The notes under the pieces are model-generated. The model made no database searches, was not told where the DNA came from, and worked only from the letters and a program-made list of their open reading frames with translations. Below are positions 17,969-27,210 of a stretch of DNA of 46,473 nucleotides, one piece after another. Both the position numbers and the translations under genes were made by a program. Origin of the DNA: CAZUXY01 sp964624235 (GTDB taxonomy: Bacteria; Spirochaetota; UBA4802; UBA5368); NCBI GenBank assembly GCA_964624235.1, contig CAZUXY010000040.1, forward strand, positions 1 through 46,473. The letters run 5' to 3'. The stretch's first letter is position 1. Each line of letters opens with the position of its first letter.

Positions 17969-18361
17969 ATGAACCCGGCCACTCATTTGAAAATCAGTAC
18001 GCATTTATGCGGCTCCATTATAACCCTGGAAGAGAATATGAGCTCTATCAGGCTCCATTGCACCGGCGAAATGGCGGTGGATGAACGCGGGCTGGTGCAT
18101 GGAGGCTTTGTTTTCGGCCTTGCCGATTACGCGGCGATGATGGCGGTGAACCATTCCAATGTGGTGCTTGCTTCGGCCACGGCGCATTTTATTAAACCGG
18201 TCCGCGTCGGTGAGGATCTTATCGCGCACGCACATGTCGACACCGAGGGGGGTAGAAAGCGTTCGGTTAAGGTTACGGTATCCTCAGGCGACGAGACGGT
18301 TTTTACCGGGATTTTCTCCTGCGCCGTGCTTGATACTCATGTGCTGGAGAACCGTCCCTGA
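17969..18361 (+). CDS. Hotdog-fold thioesterase (PaaI-like)
   Basis: This 130-residue single hotdog-domain protein likely hydrolyses acyl-CoA thioesters in the cytosol. The family core V-H-G-G-F-V-F-G-L-A-D-Y-A-A (about residues 42-55) contains the helix-start H-G-G and the acidic residue D52, which matches the catalytic Asp of PaaI-like enzymes. It continues with A-S-A-T-A-H-F-I-K-P-V-R-x-G-E. The start ATG has no clear Shine-Dalgarno sequence, so the N-terminus is less sure. An SDR begins 40 bp downstream, suggesting a joint acyl-group role. Confidence 0.82.
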   Translation: MNPATHLKISTHLCGSIITLEENMSSIRLHCTGEMAVDERGLVHGGFVFGLADYAAMMAVNHSNVVLASATAHFIKPVRVGEDLIAHAHVDTEGGRKRSVKVTVSSGDETVFTGIFSCAVLDTHVLENRP

Positions 18362-18401
18362 CGCAGTAACTACCCGGACTTCGCCGGTATACGGACAAAT
18401 A

Positions 18402-19163
18402 ATGAATAAAGAGATAAACAACGCTGCGGCACTGATTACCGGTGCGGCAACAGGCATCGGGAAGGCGATCGCTGTGAGACTGTCGGCCGAAGGCTGCCGG
18501 GTCGCTGTCGCCGACGTCCATGAGGAAGGTGTGCGTACTACCGTGGACGAGATCGCGCGGCAGAACGGCCATGCAGCAGGCATCGTCGCGGATATTACAC
18601 ACCAGGAAGATATTGACCGGATGATACAGGAAACACTGCAGGCATTCGGTAGTATCGATATCCTGGTAAACAATGCCGGGGTCGCCACGGCTGGTTTCAT
18701 CGATACGGTTCATGACAGCGAGATAGAACGCGTGTTCGCAGTCAACCTGGTGGGTGCCATCAAGGTGACGCGAGCCGCCGTCCCTCATATCAAAAAAAGC
18801 AACCGCGGGCGGATCATCAACATTTCTTCAGTCGAAGGCATTCGTGGATCGGGGCTTCTGCCGGTCTACAGCAGCACCAAGGCCGGCCTGATAGGTCTTA
18901 CCCGTGCCAACGCCGTCGAACTCGCCCCGATGGGAATTACCGTCAATGCAATCTGTCCGGGCCCCATCCAGACAGAGATGCTGGCTCCTTTGATCGCCGA
19001 TGAAAACTTCAAACAGAAGATGATCAGGGGCATTCCCATGCGCAGGCTGGGGGTTCCGGAAGATGTGGCCGCCGCCGTCTCATTTCTTGCTTCAACCGGC
19101 GCATCGTTTATAACCGGCAACGTGATCGTCGTCGACGGCGGGATGACCGTCAAATCTCTCTAG
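18402..19163 (+). CDS. Short-chain dehydrogenase/reductase, FabG-like
   Basis: This 253-residue classical SDR has the NAD(P)-binding T-G-A-A-T-G-I-G (residues 13-20), D-I-T, N-N-A-G (90-93) and the catalytic set S143, Y156 and K160 (Y-S-S-T-K). The C-terminus G-x-x-x-x-x-D-G-G is FabG-like. Substrate is unknown: 3-oxoacyl thioesters or other secondary alcohols are possible. The frame is open upstream for about 80 codons, but the ATG at 18402 fits the family N-terminus. It ends three bases before the convergent DUF4838 gene. Confidence 0.88.
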   Translation: MNKEINNAAALITGAATGIGKAIAVRLSAEGCRVAVADVHEEGVRTTVDEIARQNGHAAGIVADITHQEDIDRMIQETLQAFGSIDILVNNAGVATAGFIDTVHDSEIERVFAVNLVGAIKVTRAAVPHIKKSNRGRIINISSVEGIRGSGLLPVYSSTKAGLIGLTRANAVELAPMGITVNAICPGPIQTEMLAPLIADENFKQKMIRGIPMRRLGVPEDVAAAVSFLASTGASFITGNVIVVDGGMTVKSL

Positions 19164-19166
19164 CCC

Positions 19167-21248
19167 CTATTCGAAAGCCCGCTGGAGCCGAATGAAAAGC
19201 CAGCCCAGCCGCAGCATGTTCCTCAGCCTGATGAAGGGCCTTTTCCATGCCGGCGCGAAATGGTCGGCGCGTATTTTGTCCATTCGCAGCTGCCAGTTGT
19301 AGAGGCGCATGAGCCGGAAGTTGCGGCGATACTTTTTATCTTTAATATTAACGTCAGACCACGCCAGCACTTTTTCCATGGCGCCGTCGCATCGCTCAAG
19401 ATGCCGGCGGGCCTCATCGTTCCTGCCGGCGGCAAGGGCCGCATAGAGCCTGATACGTTCGGCGTTGAACACCGTCCACGGCCGCACCAGGTCGAAATAG
19501 GTTTTTTCCTGCCTCCAGGCTTTTTCCGCCGCTTTGCCTTTCGCTTCTTCGAGGAAGCGGGAGGCCTCGTCGAGCAGGGCCTCCACCTTTTCAATGCGAC
19601 GGGCCCGTTCCGCCTTCACGGCCTGCGGCGCGAACCAGTTATCTTCGACATCGGTGGGCGGTTCGTCGAATATTTTCATCATGGGGGTGTATCTTTCCGG
19701 CAGCGCCTCTTCGGGTGAAAGTTCCAGCAGTAAACCGAATATCCGCTCGAGACCGGCATAATACCGCGCCATGGCGGGGCCGCCCCTGCCGTAACGAAAG
19801 GCGCAGAATTCGTTCACCAGTTTTTTTTCGTCTGCCCCTGGTTTCCAGGCCAGGCGCCCGTAGAGCCATGGATTGAGCTGCGCCGTTACCCAGGGCCGGT
19901 CGCCGGTCAACAGGGCCTGCAGCGTGTGGACCCCTGACTTTCCGTAGAACAGACAGTCTCTCTTCATCACTGTTGCCAGGGGAGGAAGCACCGACTTGAA
20001 AAGAATGGCGTCCAGGTAATATTCGAACACCCGCGGGGGAGGCGCGGCGTTCCGCCTGAAATATTCCACCTGGGCCAGCAGTCGGCCACGGTACACCCGG
20101 TTGACACGACATTTGATGTCGCCCGCACTGTGGGAATAACAGCGTTTCCGGGGCGCCCACAGAAGTGAAACGTTGTTAAGTGGCTTTACTTTCAGCGGCA
20201 CCTGTTCGGTATCATGGTACGAGAGAAATGAAACCTGGGCCCCCGGATTCACTTTCTTCAGCACCTCAGCCACGGTGTTGACCGCCATGAGCGCCTGTTC
20301 CGATGGAGAATACTTTTTACAGAGTTCGCAGGAACACCAGCCGCCTCCCAGTATATCGTCGGGCCAGATGTGATAAACGTCGATTCCCGGGTGCTCCCGA
20401 AAGAAGGATTCCGCGTTCTTTTGTATGACGGCGGCCCCTTCCCGGCTTGAGGGGCAGAAATTGTACGCATCGGTGCGCTTTCCGGCCTCCATTCGAAACA
20501 TACCAGGATGTTTTTTGAACTCCTTCCTGGGCAGGAACGAAGAGAGGCCGTGGCCGCCGTATTCGACTGTCATCCCATATTCTTCCAGAAGCTTCATCGC
20601 CGCCGCTTTTTTCTTCACCCATTGTTTCACCGGGGCCGCCCCCAGCGCGAGTGGACCGGGGATCACGTGGATGAAAATCGTGTTATAACGGTTCCGGGCG
20701 GCCCACCGCACCCAGTCATCGAAGCTGTCCATGAAAGCCGCATGGCCCATAATAAGGCAGCGTCCGGGAAAGAAGGGAGTTTCTCTCAGAACGGCGGGAA
20801 CCGTGGAAACGGATCCGCGGGGCAGTATTTCGCCTTCGTCCTCCGGTGACAGCCACCGGCAACCCATCGCTTCGAGCAGACCGTAGACACCGTACAGCAA
20901 GCCGCGGCTGTTATCTCCCCGCAGGGCGATGGAGTTTTTCGTCACCCTCCATGAATAGGCGTCGGTGCGGCCATTCCCGTGAAAGAGTACAATGGTCCCG
21001 GCTCCCGGAGAGTTTTCGGACTTATCGCTGATCCTGAAATCCCTGCCCGTTATGGTTTTAAGATAACGGGCCAGTTCTTTTGAAGCGGTCACCGCGACGG
21101 GGTTGTCGGACGCGTTGACGATAATCCAGTTTTTATTAAAATCAAGTTTCACTTCAGCCCCCAATAGCATCGCTGGCTTCGTCAAAGTCATTGACGCGAT
21201 CAAAATGCAACTTAATATAAAACCTGTGCGGATTCGGTGTTCTCCCAT
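19167..21248 (-). CDS. Secreted DUF4838-type protein, glycosidase-like
   Basis: This is a 693-residue exported protein with a signal peptide (about residues 1-30, cleavage likely after L-L-G-A). The N-terminal domain (about 32-125) resembles the carbohydrate-enzyme accessory domain seen before GH20/GH67-type barrels: L-A-R-Y-L-K-T-I-T-G, then R-G-L-L-Y-G-V-Y-G-L-L-E. The central part (about 140-500) matches what I recall of DUF4838, with I-W-P-D-D, C-S-C-E-L-C and a barrel-like strand order. The C-terminal 200 residues are helical and Arg/Glu-rich. Acidic catalytic residues cannot be named. As the last gene after a GPH symporter, it probably handles a sugar or uronide outside the cytoplasm. 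G+C is high. Confidence 0.72.
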   Translation of the reverse strand: MGEHRIRTGFILSCILIASMTLTKPAMLLGAEVKLDFNKNWIIVNASDNPVAVTASKELARYLKTITGRDFRISDKSENSPGAGTIVLFHGNGRTDAYSWRVTKNSIALRGDNSRGLLYGVYGLLEAMGCRWLSPEDEGEILPRGSVSTVPAVLRETPFFPGRCLIMGHAAFMDSFDDWVRWAARNRYNTIFIHVIPGPLALGAAPVKQWVKKKAAAMKLLEEYGMTVEYGGHGLSSFLPRKEFKKHPGMFRMEAGKRTDAYNFCPSSREGAAVIQKNAESFFREHPGIDVYHIWPDDILGGGWCSCELCKKYSPSEQALMAVNTVAEVLKKVNPGAQVSFLSYHDTEQVPLKVKPLNNVSLLWAPRKRCYSHSAGDIKCRVNRVYRGRLLAQVEYFRRNAAPPPRVFEYYLDAILFKSVLPPLATVMKRDCLFYGKSGVHTLQALLTGDRPWVTAQLNPWLYGRLAWKPGADEKKLVNEFCAFRYGRGGPAMARYYAGLERIFGLLLELSPEEALPERYTPMMKIFDEPPTDVEDNWFAPQAVKAERARRIEKVEALLDEASRFLEEAKGKAAEKAWRQEKTYFDLVRPWTVFNAERIRLYAALAAGRNDEARRHLERCDGAMEKVLAWSDVNIKDKKYRRNFRLMRLYNWQLRMDKIRADHFAPAWKRPFIRLRNMLRLGWLFIRLQRAFE

Positions 21249-21286
21249 GACAATCTCCTCTCCATGACCGGTACGGTACAGGAAAC

Positions 21287-22648
21287 TCAGTCGTTTCTTT
21301 TTCTTTTTTCCTCAAGTTCTTTGAGCATCTTTCGGTGGGTATCGCGGTTAATGGGAAACCAGATGAGCAACGGCAGGCTTATAAAGGTCAGTAACGCCGG
21401 GACCGGCCCGAAGAAAAGCCTGATGCCCAGCAGCGCCGTCTCGGTCTGCGAGGCTTCGGGCACAAACCCGAAAAGCTTCAGCACCCACCCCCCTATGAAC
21501 AACCCCAGCGCGTCCGACAGCTTGCCCAGAAAACCCTTCAGGCCGTAATACATCCCCTCCCTGCGTTCGCCGGTAATAAGCTCGTCGTATTCAATGACAT
21601 CGGGAAGAATGGACCAGGGCAGCACCCACTGTGCCGAGAAACCGAATCCCGCAATGAAGATTATTATATAAATCCAGGGACTCTCCCCTCCGGGCAGGAA
21701 GAATGTGCATGCGACGGCGCCGAAGGCTATGAACAGCCCCAGCGCATATACCGGTCCCTTGGCCCAGCGGTCGGTCAGCCATTTCCAGAAAAACAGGAAA
21801 ATCCCGATGGTCAGCAGCAGCAGCGTCATTACCAGGGGGATCTTGTCCTTCATGTGCATCTGGTACGTGAGAAAAAACGCCATGTACGACATCACCAGCA
21901 TGAAACACATGCCGGTGATCATACCCTGGATAATAAGATAATTATAGGGCCTGTTCTTGAAACAGGTCATCACCGATCCGAGCGCCGGCAGTTCCGAAGG
22001 AGCCCCTTCAAGGTCCTTGCGCTGCTTCACCCCGAAGGCGGCAATATACAGGCACAGGGTGGCGAACATCGCGAAAATGACCCCCATCATGGTCCATCCG
22101 ATTCGCTGTGTGGCGAAAAGCCCGGCGATGAAGGGAGGAAGGGCCGCACCGGCCATATATCCCAGGGTGCCGCCGATCATGCGGAAGGTGGTGAGGCTGG
22201 TCCGTTCGTCATAGTCGCGTGTCAGTTCCGGGGTCATGGCGTAATAGGGAATGGAAACCACGGTGATGAAGGTATAATAAAGCAGAAAGGTGACAACGAT
22301 CCACACGACGGCCATGGTCCCGGACAGGCTTTCAGGTATCGACCACAGCAGCAGGAACGAAAGCGCCAGGGGCACGGTACCCAGGAAAAGATAGATTTTC
22401 CGTCTGCCGAAACGGGACTTCGTCCGGTCTGTCAGCCACCCGAAGAGCGGATCGTTTACAGCGTCCCAGAGCTTTCCCATGAGTAACACCGTGCCCACCA
22501 GAGCCGGGTCGATTTTCGCGACATCCGCATAGAAAAAAAGAATGAAGAACGCTACAGCGGCTATGTACATGGAAATGCCGATGTCACCGAAAAGATACAG
22601 CAGCTTTGTTGAAATATTCAGACGATCACGTTCCATTGTTCCGTTCAT
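21287..22648 (-). CDS. GPH-family (MelB-type) cation:sugar symporter
   Basis: This MFS-type protein of about 453 residues has around 12 membrane helices and belongs to the glycoside-pentoside-hexuronide:cation symporters. The family signature is visible in the first half: D-P-L-F-G-W-L-T-D-R-T-K-S-R-F-G-R-R-K (loop 2-3), and P-Y-Y-A-M-T-P-E-L-T with D-Y-D-E-R-T (about residues 125-145). It likely brings a glycoside, pentoside or hexuronide in with Na+ or H+. The second in-frame ATG (22648) is chosen because GGGAG lies seven bases upstream. It sits between the GxGYxYP and DUF4838 genes. Confidence 0.85.
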   Translation of the reverse strand: MNGTMERDRLNISTKLLYLFGDIGISMYIAAVAFFILFFYADVAKIDPALVGTVLLMGKLWDAVNDPLFGWLTDRTKSRFGRRKIYLFLGTVPLALSFLLLWSIPESLSGTMAVVWIVVTFLLYYTFITVVSIPYYAMTPELTRDYDERTSLTTFRMIGGTLGYMAGAALPPFIAGLFATQRIGWTMMGVIFAMFATLCLYIAAFGVKQRKDLEGAPSELPALGSVMTCFKNRPYNYLIIQGMITGMCFMLVMSYMAFFLTYQMHMKDKIPLVMTLLLLTIGIFLFFWKWLTDRWAKGPVYALGLFIAFGAVACTFFLPGGESPWIYIIIFIAGFGFSAQWVLPWSILPDVIEYDELITGERREGMYYGLKGFLGKLSDALGLFIGGWVLKLFGFVPEASQTETALLGIRLFFGPVPALLTFISLPLLIWFPINRDTHRKMLKELEEKRKRND

Positions 22649-22667
22649 CCGCATTCTCCCTGTTCCA

Positions 22668-24401
22668 TCATAATCCTGTTGCGCTATGTTCCGTCATCTC
22701 CGGATAACGCGCCATATACTGTGACGCGGCCGCGAGAAACTCGTCGGCCCTGACCACTTTCACACGCGCAGGGTCCAGGCTTTGCACGAACTCGTATACA
22801 TCTTTTATGGTGGTGCGATAGGCGAAAAGATGCACCCCGATGAAACAAGGCGGCGGACCCGCCGTTTCAAGCAATGCCCTTACTGCATCGAGTGTCTTCA
22901 TGCTGTTATCGGCAATCCGGTCCAGGTGCGGCACCGCGTTTGAGACGAAAACTTTGCCTTTGTATCTGTACAGCGGCACCCTCCCGAAATGAACGTATCC
23001 AGCCGTAAAGCCGAAAAGACCGTCCGCATCATCGCAGTGCTCCCTGACAATTCGAACGGAAGGATCGCCTATGTACGAGGTGACGACCCGTATGTCGGCG
23101 TTACGGCAGACCGAAAAGGTTTCGCGCAGGTAAGTTTTCAGTGCAGGATGGAGTGGAGGTATTATATATCCGGCACCGGACGGTCCGGCGATCAGGCAGT
23201 CTGCCGGGCTTATGGTTTCGTAATACATCCCCAGCAGGGCCGGCGCCATCTCGGCCAGAAGAGGCTGGACCTCCCAGTTGAAGGGCACCCTCCCCCGCTC
23301 AGGCCTTCGCCAGTTGCCGAGTTCGGCCGTGTTCATGAGCACCAGCTGGTCCCCGTCTGAAAGCGTAAAGGAGAGATAAATTTTCTTTTCATCGAGTTTA
23401 ACGGTTTCATCTGTCATATGTCGCTGCCGGAGGGGTACGGCTGCCGGAAGTGTGGAATGAAACGAGAAATTTCCCGCGAGGTGGGAAGGGACCAGTCGCA
23501 TGCCGTTCGCCGAAAGGTGCGCCATGAAGGAGAATTCGTTGTCCCGACGGGTATGCCATCCGTAGATTGTTGGAACGGGTGACTTTTTCACCAAACGCTG
23601 CAGCATGGTCGCCAGACGGGTCTCCGCCGAGCCCCGGTGCATCAGGAACATGCCGAGCCTGCGCACCATGCTGTCCATGCGCAGTGAAAAGAGCGTGTTT
23701 CGAACCCCAAAAGGGCCGGCTACCAGCAGCAAAAGGAGTTTCTGCCCCAGGGAGAAAATTATATTGTCCGCTTTCGTCGCCAGGCTGTACACGAAGATCC
23801 GGTTAGCGACGATATAATCGATAAACTCCGGGCGTTTCCATCCCGGTTCTACAGAGGCGATAACGGCCGGGTCGCATGCGCGCCAAAGGTGCCGTCGTGC
23901 CCACCGGTACAGCGCCAGTCGGTTTCTCCAACGCCCCCTGAGGTCTGCGTGAATCCTTATTCCTTTCGCCTCGGCCCACGGAATCCTTTCGGGGTGCAGC
24001 ACCATCAGCCGGTCCCGCGCGGCCATCATTACGGCGATGTTGACCGTATCATTAAAATCAGGATCCCAGACGACGGCGCCCGAAACGTCTGCGGGGAATT
24101 CATCCAACACCGAGTCTAAATCGGGCAGTTCACTGACTGTAAAACCATAACGGGATTTAAAGTATTCCAGGTTGCGGAGGTCCTGGTTGCCGATCGCTTC
24201 CCGGAAGGTGGAATACCAGATTTCATCGGGAAGAAATATCTCGTTGGTGCGGCGGGCGGCGGGGTCGTCGTAGATACCCCAGTTGAGATACAACCGGGGA
24301 CCGTCACGGTTGACCAGACCCTGAAACGCCGCCGCCGTCAGCCGTTCGGCGTAATCCATTCTTGAAACGTCCAGCATTATGACACGGGAGGAAATACCCA
24401 T
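22668..24401 (-). CDS. GxGYxYP-type protein of unknown function
   Basis: This 577-residue protein matches the two-domain GxGYxYP family by its C-terminal motif G-A-G-Y-I-I-P (about residue 415), a variant of G-x-G-Y-x-Y-P. It also has the N-terminal D-V-S-R block, the S-L-G-D-G-D/S-D-G-D-Q pattern (L-S-D-G-D-Q here) and long alternating beta/alpha content. The family often sits in carbohydrate gene clusters and has no known reaction. No signal peptide is visible, although family members are often exported, so this one may be cytosolic. AGGGG precedes the ATG. It is the first gene of the leftward cluster with the GPH symporter 13-19 bp downstream. Confidence 0.7.
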   Translation of the reverse strand: MGISSRVIMLDVSRMDYAERLTAAAFQGLVNRDGPRLYLNWGIYDDPAARRTNEIFLPDEIWYSTFREAIGNQDLRNLEYFKSRYGFTVSELPDLDSVLDEFPADVSGAVVWDPDFNDTVNIAVMMAARDRLMVLHPERIPWAEAKGIRIHADLRGRWRNRLALYRWARRHLWRACDPAVIASVEPGWKRPEFIDYIVANRIFVYSLATKADNIIFSLGQKLLLLLVAGPFGVRNTLFSLRMDSMVRRLGMFLMHRGSAETRLATMLQRLVKKSPVPTIYGWHTRRDNEFSFMAHLSANGMRLVPSHLAGNFSFHSTLPAAVPLRQRHMTDETVKLDEKKIYLSFTLSDGDQLVLMNTAELGNWRRPERGRVPFNWEVQPLLAEMAPALLGMYYETISPADCLIAGPSGAGYIIPPLHPALKTYLRETFSVCRNADIRVVTSYIGDPSVRIVREHCDDADGLFGFTAGYVHFGRVPLYRYKGKVFVSNAVPHLDRIADNSMKTLDAVRALLETAGPPPCFIGVHLFAYRTTIKDVYEFVQSLDPARVKVVRADEFLAAASQYMARYPEMTEHSATGL

Positions 24402-24486
24402 TGTTTACCCCTACCGTACTGATGAAACTCACCGGATGGAAAGGCCGACATACTGCGTTCTTGCGGATTGTTCTTTCGAATAAGGA

Positions 24487-24498
24487 ATACGTACGTAT
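24487..24498. promoter_or_regulatory. 12-bp perfect palindrome, candidate operator
   Basis: The sequence ATACGTACGTAT is a perfect palindrome about 86 bp upstream of the GxGYxYP start. It lies directly downstream of a leftward -10 candidate, where a repressor would block initiation. Its regulator is unknown. Confidence 0.35.
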
Positions 24499-24501
24499 GT
24501 A

Positions 24502-24531
24502 ATGCTACTCACTATAAAAAGAGTTAGTCAA
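24502..24531 (-). promoter_or_regulatory. Candidate promoter of the GxGYxYP-GPH-DUF4838 cluster
   Basis: Read leftward, TTGACT (24526-24531) is followed 18 bp later by TAGCAT (24502-24507). A palindrome lies at the expected start site. Confidence 0.4.
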
Positions 24532-24644
24532 CAGTTTTATATTATGGTCTTGACGCGGGGCCGGCAACACCGTATGTATTCCACATCTCTGGATATTTTC
24601 AGGTAGTGACATGCATTTGCTCTCAGGGGACATATAACGGCAAC

Positions 24645-25478
24645 ATGGCAAAAGTTGATTTTTCCGGGAAAACAGTGCTCATCACCGGAGCTTCATCAGG
24701 CATCGGAAAGGCGCTGGCGCATGAATTCGCCAAACGTGGAGCTCACTGCGTGCTCAGCGCATTGCCGGCCGAGAAGGTGCTGCTGGACAGGATCGGCGCA
24801 ACCCTGCATAACCGTTACCGTATCAAGACATGGTCCGTTACCGCCGATCTCTCCGCCCCCAACGGCCCCTCCATACTCTATAAAAGGGTAAGGGACCTTG
24901 TTGGAATTCCGTACTGCGTGGTAAACAACGCGAATACCGCGACCTACGGCGAGTTCATCGATATGCCCTGGGAATCCCAGTTCGCGATCATGATGGTCAA
25001 CCTATACGCACCAATGAAGCTTATGCACCTGTTCATTCCCGAAATGGTGAAACGTCGTGACGGTATACTACTCAATATGTCCAGCGTGGTTGCCTTTCAG
25101 CCAACACCCTTCCAGTCGGTGTTCGGCGCCACCAAGGCGGGTATTCAGAGCCTGTCCCAGGGACTCAGGGCCGAACTGAAGGATTCCGGCGTGACGGTCT
25201 GCACATTCAATCCTCCCTTCATGAAGACCGAGATAATGCGCATCGAGGGATTCCCCAGAGATATGCGGTTCATTTCACTGAGCGGCGTCAGGTCTCCCGA
25301 GTGGGCCGCCTCGAAAGCGCTTAGGTCCCTGGAAAAGAGAAAAGCGCTCCATGTGCCGGGATTCATTTCGCGGATCATACACCTGGTACTGGTACGCTTT
25401 GCGCCCAGAGTCCTCATCGACGCGGCGGCACGTTATCTGCTCCAGGGAAGTAAAAGAACCGTCAGGAAAAAGAAATAG
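24645..25478 (+). CDS. SDR-family protein with Phe in place of the catalytic Tyr
   Basis: This 277-residue protein has an intact Rossmann entry T-G-A-S-S-G-I-G (residues 14-21) and the SDR serine S147, 13 residues before the position normally held by tyrosine. That position is F160, in F-G-A-T-K, while K164 is kept. The usual N-N-A-G is N-N-A-N (94-97). Oxidoreductase activity is therefore doubtful; a binding or isomerase role is possible. A C-terminal helix and a basic tail (R-T-V-R-K-K-K) recall membrane-linked 17-beta-HSD-like SDRs. ATG 24645 is chosen as the family-like start, but its ribosome site is weak. Confidence 0.8.
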   Translation: MAKVDFSGKTVLITGASSGIGKALAHEFAKRGAHCVLSALPAEKVLLDRIGATLHNRYRIKTWSVTADLSAPNGPSILYKRVRDLVGIPYCVVNNANTATYGEFIDMPWESQFAIMMVNLYAPMKLMHLFIPEMVKRRDGILLNMSSVVAFQPTPFQSVFGATKAGIQSLSQGLRAELKDSGVTVCTFNPPFMKTEIMRIEGFPRDMRFISLSGVRSPEWAASKALRSLEKRKALHVPGFISRIIHLVLVRFAPRVLIDAAARYLLQGSKRTVRKKK

Positions 25479-25496
25479 GGTGGAGTGTTTTCGGAA

Positions 25497-25958
<462 letters not shown>

Positions 25959-26016
25959 GGAACACTCTCAAATATCTTGATTATTAGTAAAGTATGAATA
26001 AGTAATACTCTTACTG

Positions 26017-26028
26017 TAAATATTTACT
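26017..26028. promoter_or_regulatory. 12-bp palindrome upstream of arsC
   Basis: GTAAATATTTAC, a perfect palindrome, lies about 60 bp before arsC. Nearby direct and inverted GTAA elements occur at 25988-26016. It could be an operator for an ArsR-like regulator, but it differs from the boxes next to arsR. Confidence 0.3.
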
Positions 26029-26121
26029 ACATAATTTATGAGTTTTTACCGGCCGAATCTTTCTTCATGAAAAAGCGACATAGTATTTGAAACGCTCCCC
26101 TTTTCCTTTTCAATGTATTGT

Positions 26122-27210
26122 TCAGGGACACAGCACCATTCCCAGGGCCCAGAGACACTCGCCGCAGGGGGTATAATTACCGTGACAGTCCACTCCCGCC
26201 ACGGTACGTCCGTAGCATTCCTCCCTTGCGGGACATATTCGGCATTCCGAAAAACTGTAGGATTGAAACCGTCCGCGAAAGGCCGCGAATTCTCTCTTAT
26301 TCCAGATTTCCAACGGTTCCTCCAGGTTAATCGAACCAAAAACAGTGCGCCCATAACCGCGGCCGCTGCCGAAGTAATACGCCGTATGAGGATATGCCAG
26401 CTCCGGACAGGGGGCGACATCGCCGTCGACGGTGACAACGATTGTACCCTTTTCTATAAAAGGACACTTTCTCTTTTCATTGTAATTTCCTTCAGGCATA
26501 ATGAAATTCCCGTTACCGGAGCCGTTGTTTCTTATCCCTGACAGCCTCCATGGTTTTTCACCGTAAGCCGTCAGGTTCATTAACTCCTCAGTGTAAGGAA
26601 ACAAATGTGTTACGATGAATTTTTCGGCGCCGATTTCCCGTCCATGCCTCAGTATGTCTTTCAGGAAGCCCCGGTTGTGCCTGGTCAGCACCACCTCAAT
26701 ACCCAGAATCGGGTTTAAACTTTCCATGGCACATTTAATCCCCGACAGTGCCCGTATATTACGGTTAATAAGTGAATGGTCAGCCCCAAGCCTCGCGATG
26801 GGTGTTCCTCCATCCACGCTGTCGTCCCATGAAACCCACAGTTCATCCAGCGGAAGGCCCGCCAGGAATTCTGCGATATGAGCATCGAGCAGCAGACCGT
26901 TGGTAACCAGGACCAGCCGTTTCCCCAGCCCACGCAAAGAGGATAGTATTGGAAGAAAATCAGGATTGCAGAGTGCCTCTCCGAATCCGAGCAGGACGAT
27001 CCTTTCCAGCGATTCGATGGATTTCATTCGATCAGTGATTGCGGCAGCTTTATCAGGGTCCATGTGTGCCGGCTTAAAATTATCAATGGACCGCCGCATG
27101 CATCCACGGCATGACAGGTTGCAGTATGTCGAGAGTTCCAGGTAGACCTGGGTTATGTTTTCCGCGACATGCTGGTTTGCTGCTTGCACCTGCTTCATCC
27201 GTACATTCAA
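26122..27210 (-). CDS. Radical SAM/SPASM protein, resembling tungsten-enzyme maturases
   Basis: This 362-residue protein has the radical SAM 4Fe-4S motif C30-x3-C34-x2-C37 within L-S-T-Y-C-N-L-S-C-R-G-C. A C-terminal SPASM-like cysteine-rich region (about 255-361) would bind one or two further clusters. The very C-terminus, C-G-E-C-L-W-A-L-G-M-V-L-C-P, closely resembles my memory of maturases of tungsten cofactor oxidoreductases (W_rSAM_matur). No aldehyde:ferredoxin oxidoreductase gene is in the window. The TTG start directly follows the ACR3 stop, with GGAGGG overlapping that stop, so it is co-expressed with arsenite efflux. A role in arsenic chemistry is possible but unproven. Confidence 0.75.
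   Translation of the reverse strand: MNVRMKQVQAANQHVAENITQVYLELSTYCNLSCRGCMRRSIDNFKPAHMDPDKAAAITDRMKSIESLERIVLLGFGEALCNPDFLPILSSLRGLGKRLVLVTNGLLLDAHIAEFLAGLPLDELWVSWDDSVDGGTPIARLGADHSLINRNIRALSGIKCAMESLNPILGIEVVLTRHNRGFLKDILRHGREIGAEKFIVTHLFPYTEELMNLTAYGEKPWRLSGIRNNGSGNGNFIMPEGNYNEKRKCPFIEKGTIVVTVDGDVAPCPELAYPHTAYYFGSGRGYGRTVFGSINLEEPLEIWNKREFAAFRGRFQSYSFSECRICPAREECYGRTVAGVDCHGNYTPCGECLWALGMVLCP

Noticed and set aside
21854..22486. A 210-codon open frame on the opposite strand of the GPH symporter gene
   Set aside because: It is rich in His, Gly and Arg as expected from the antisense of a GC-rich membrane gene; no ribosome site or family pattern.
26122..27210. ArsS-type arsenosugar radical SAM enzyme
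   Set aside because: The C-terminal SPASM cysteines and the C-L-W-A-L-G-M ending fit maturase-like proteins better than ArsS.
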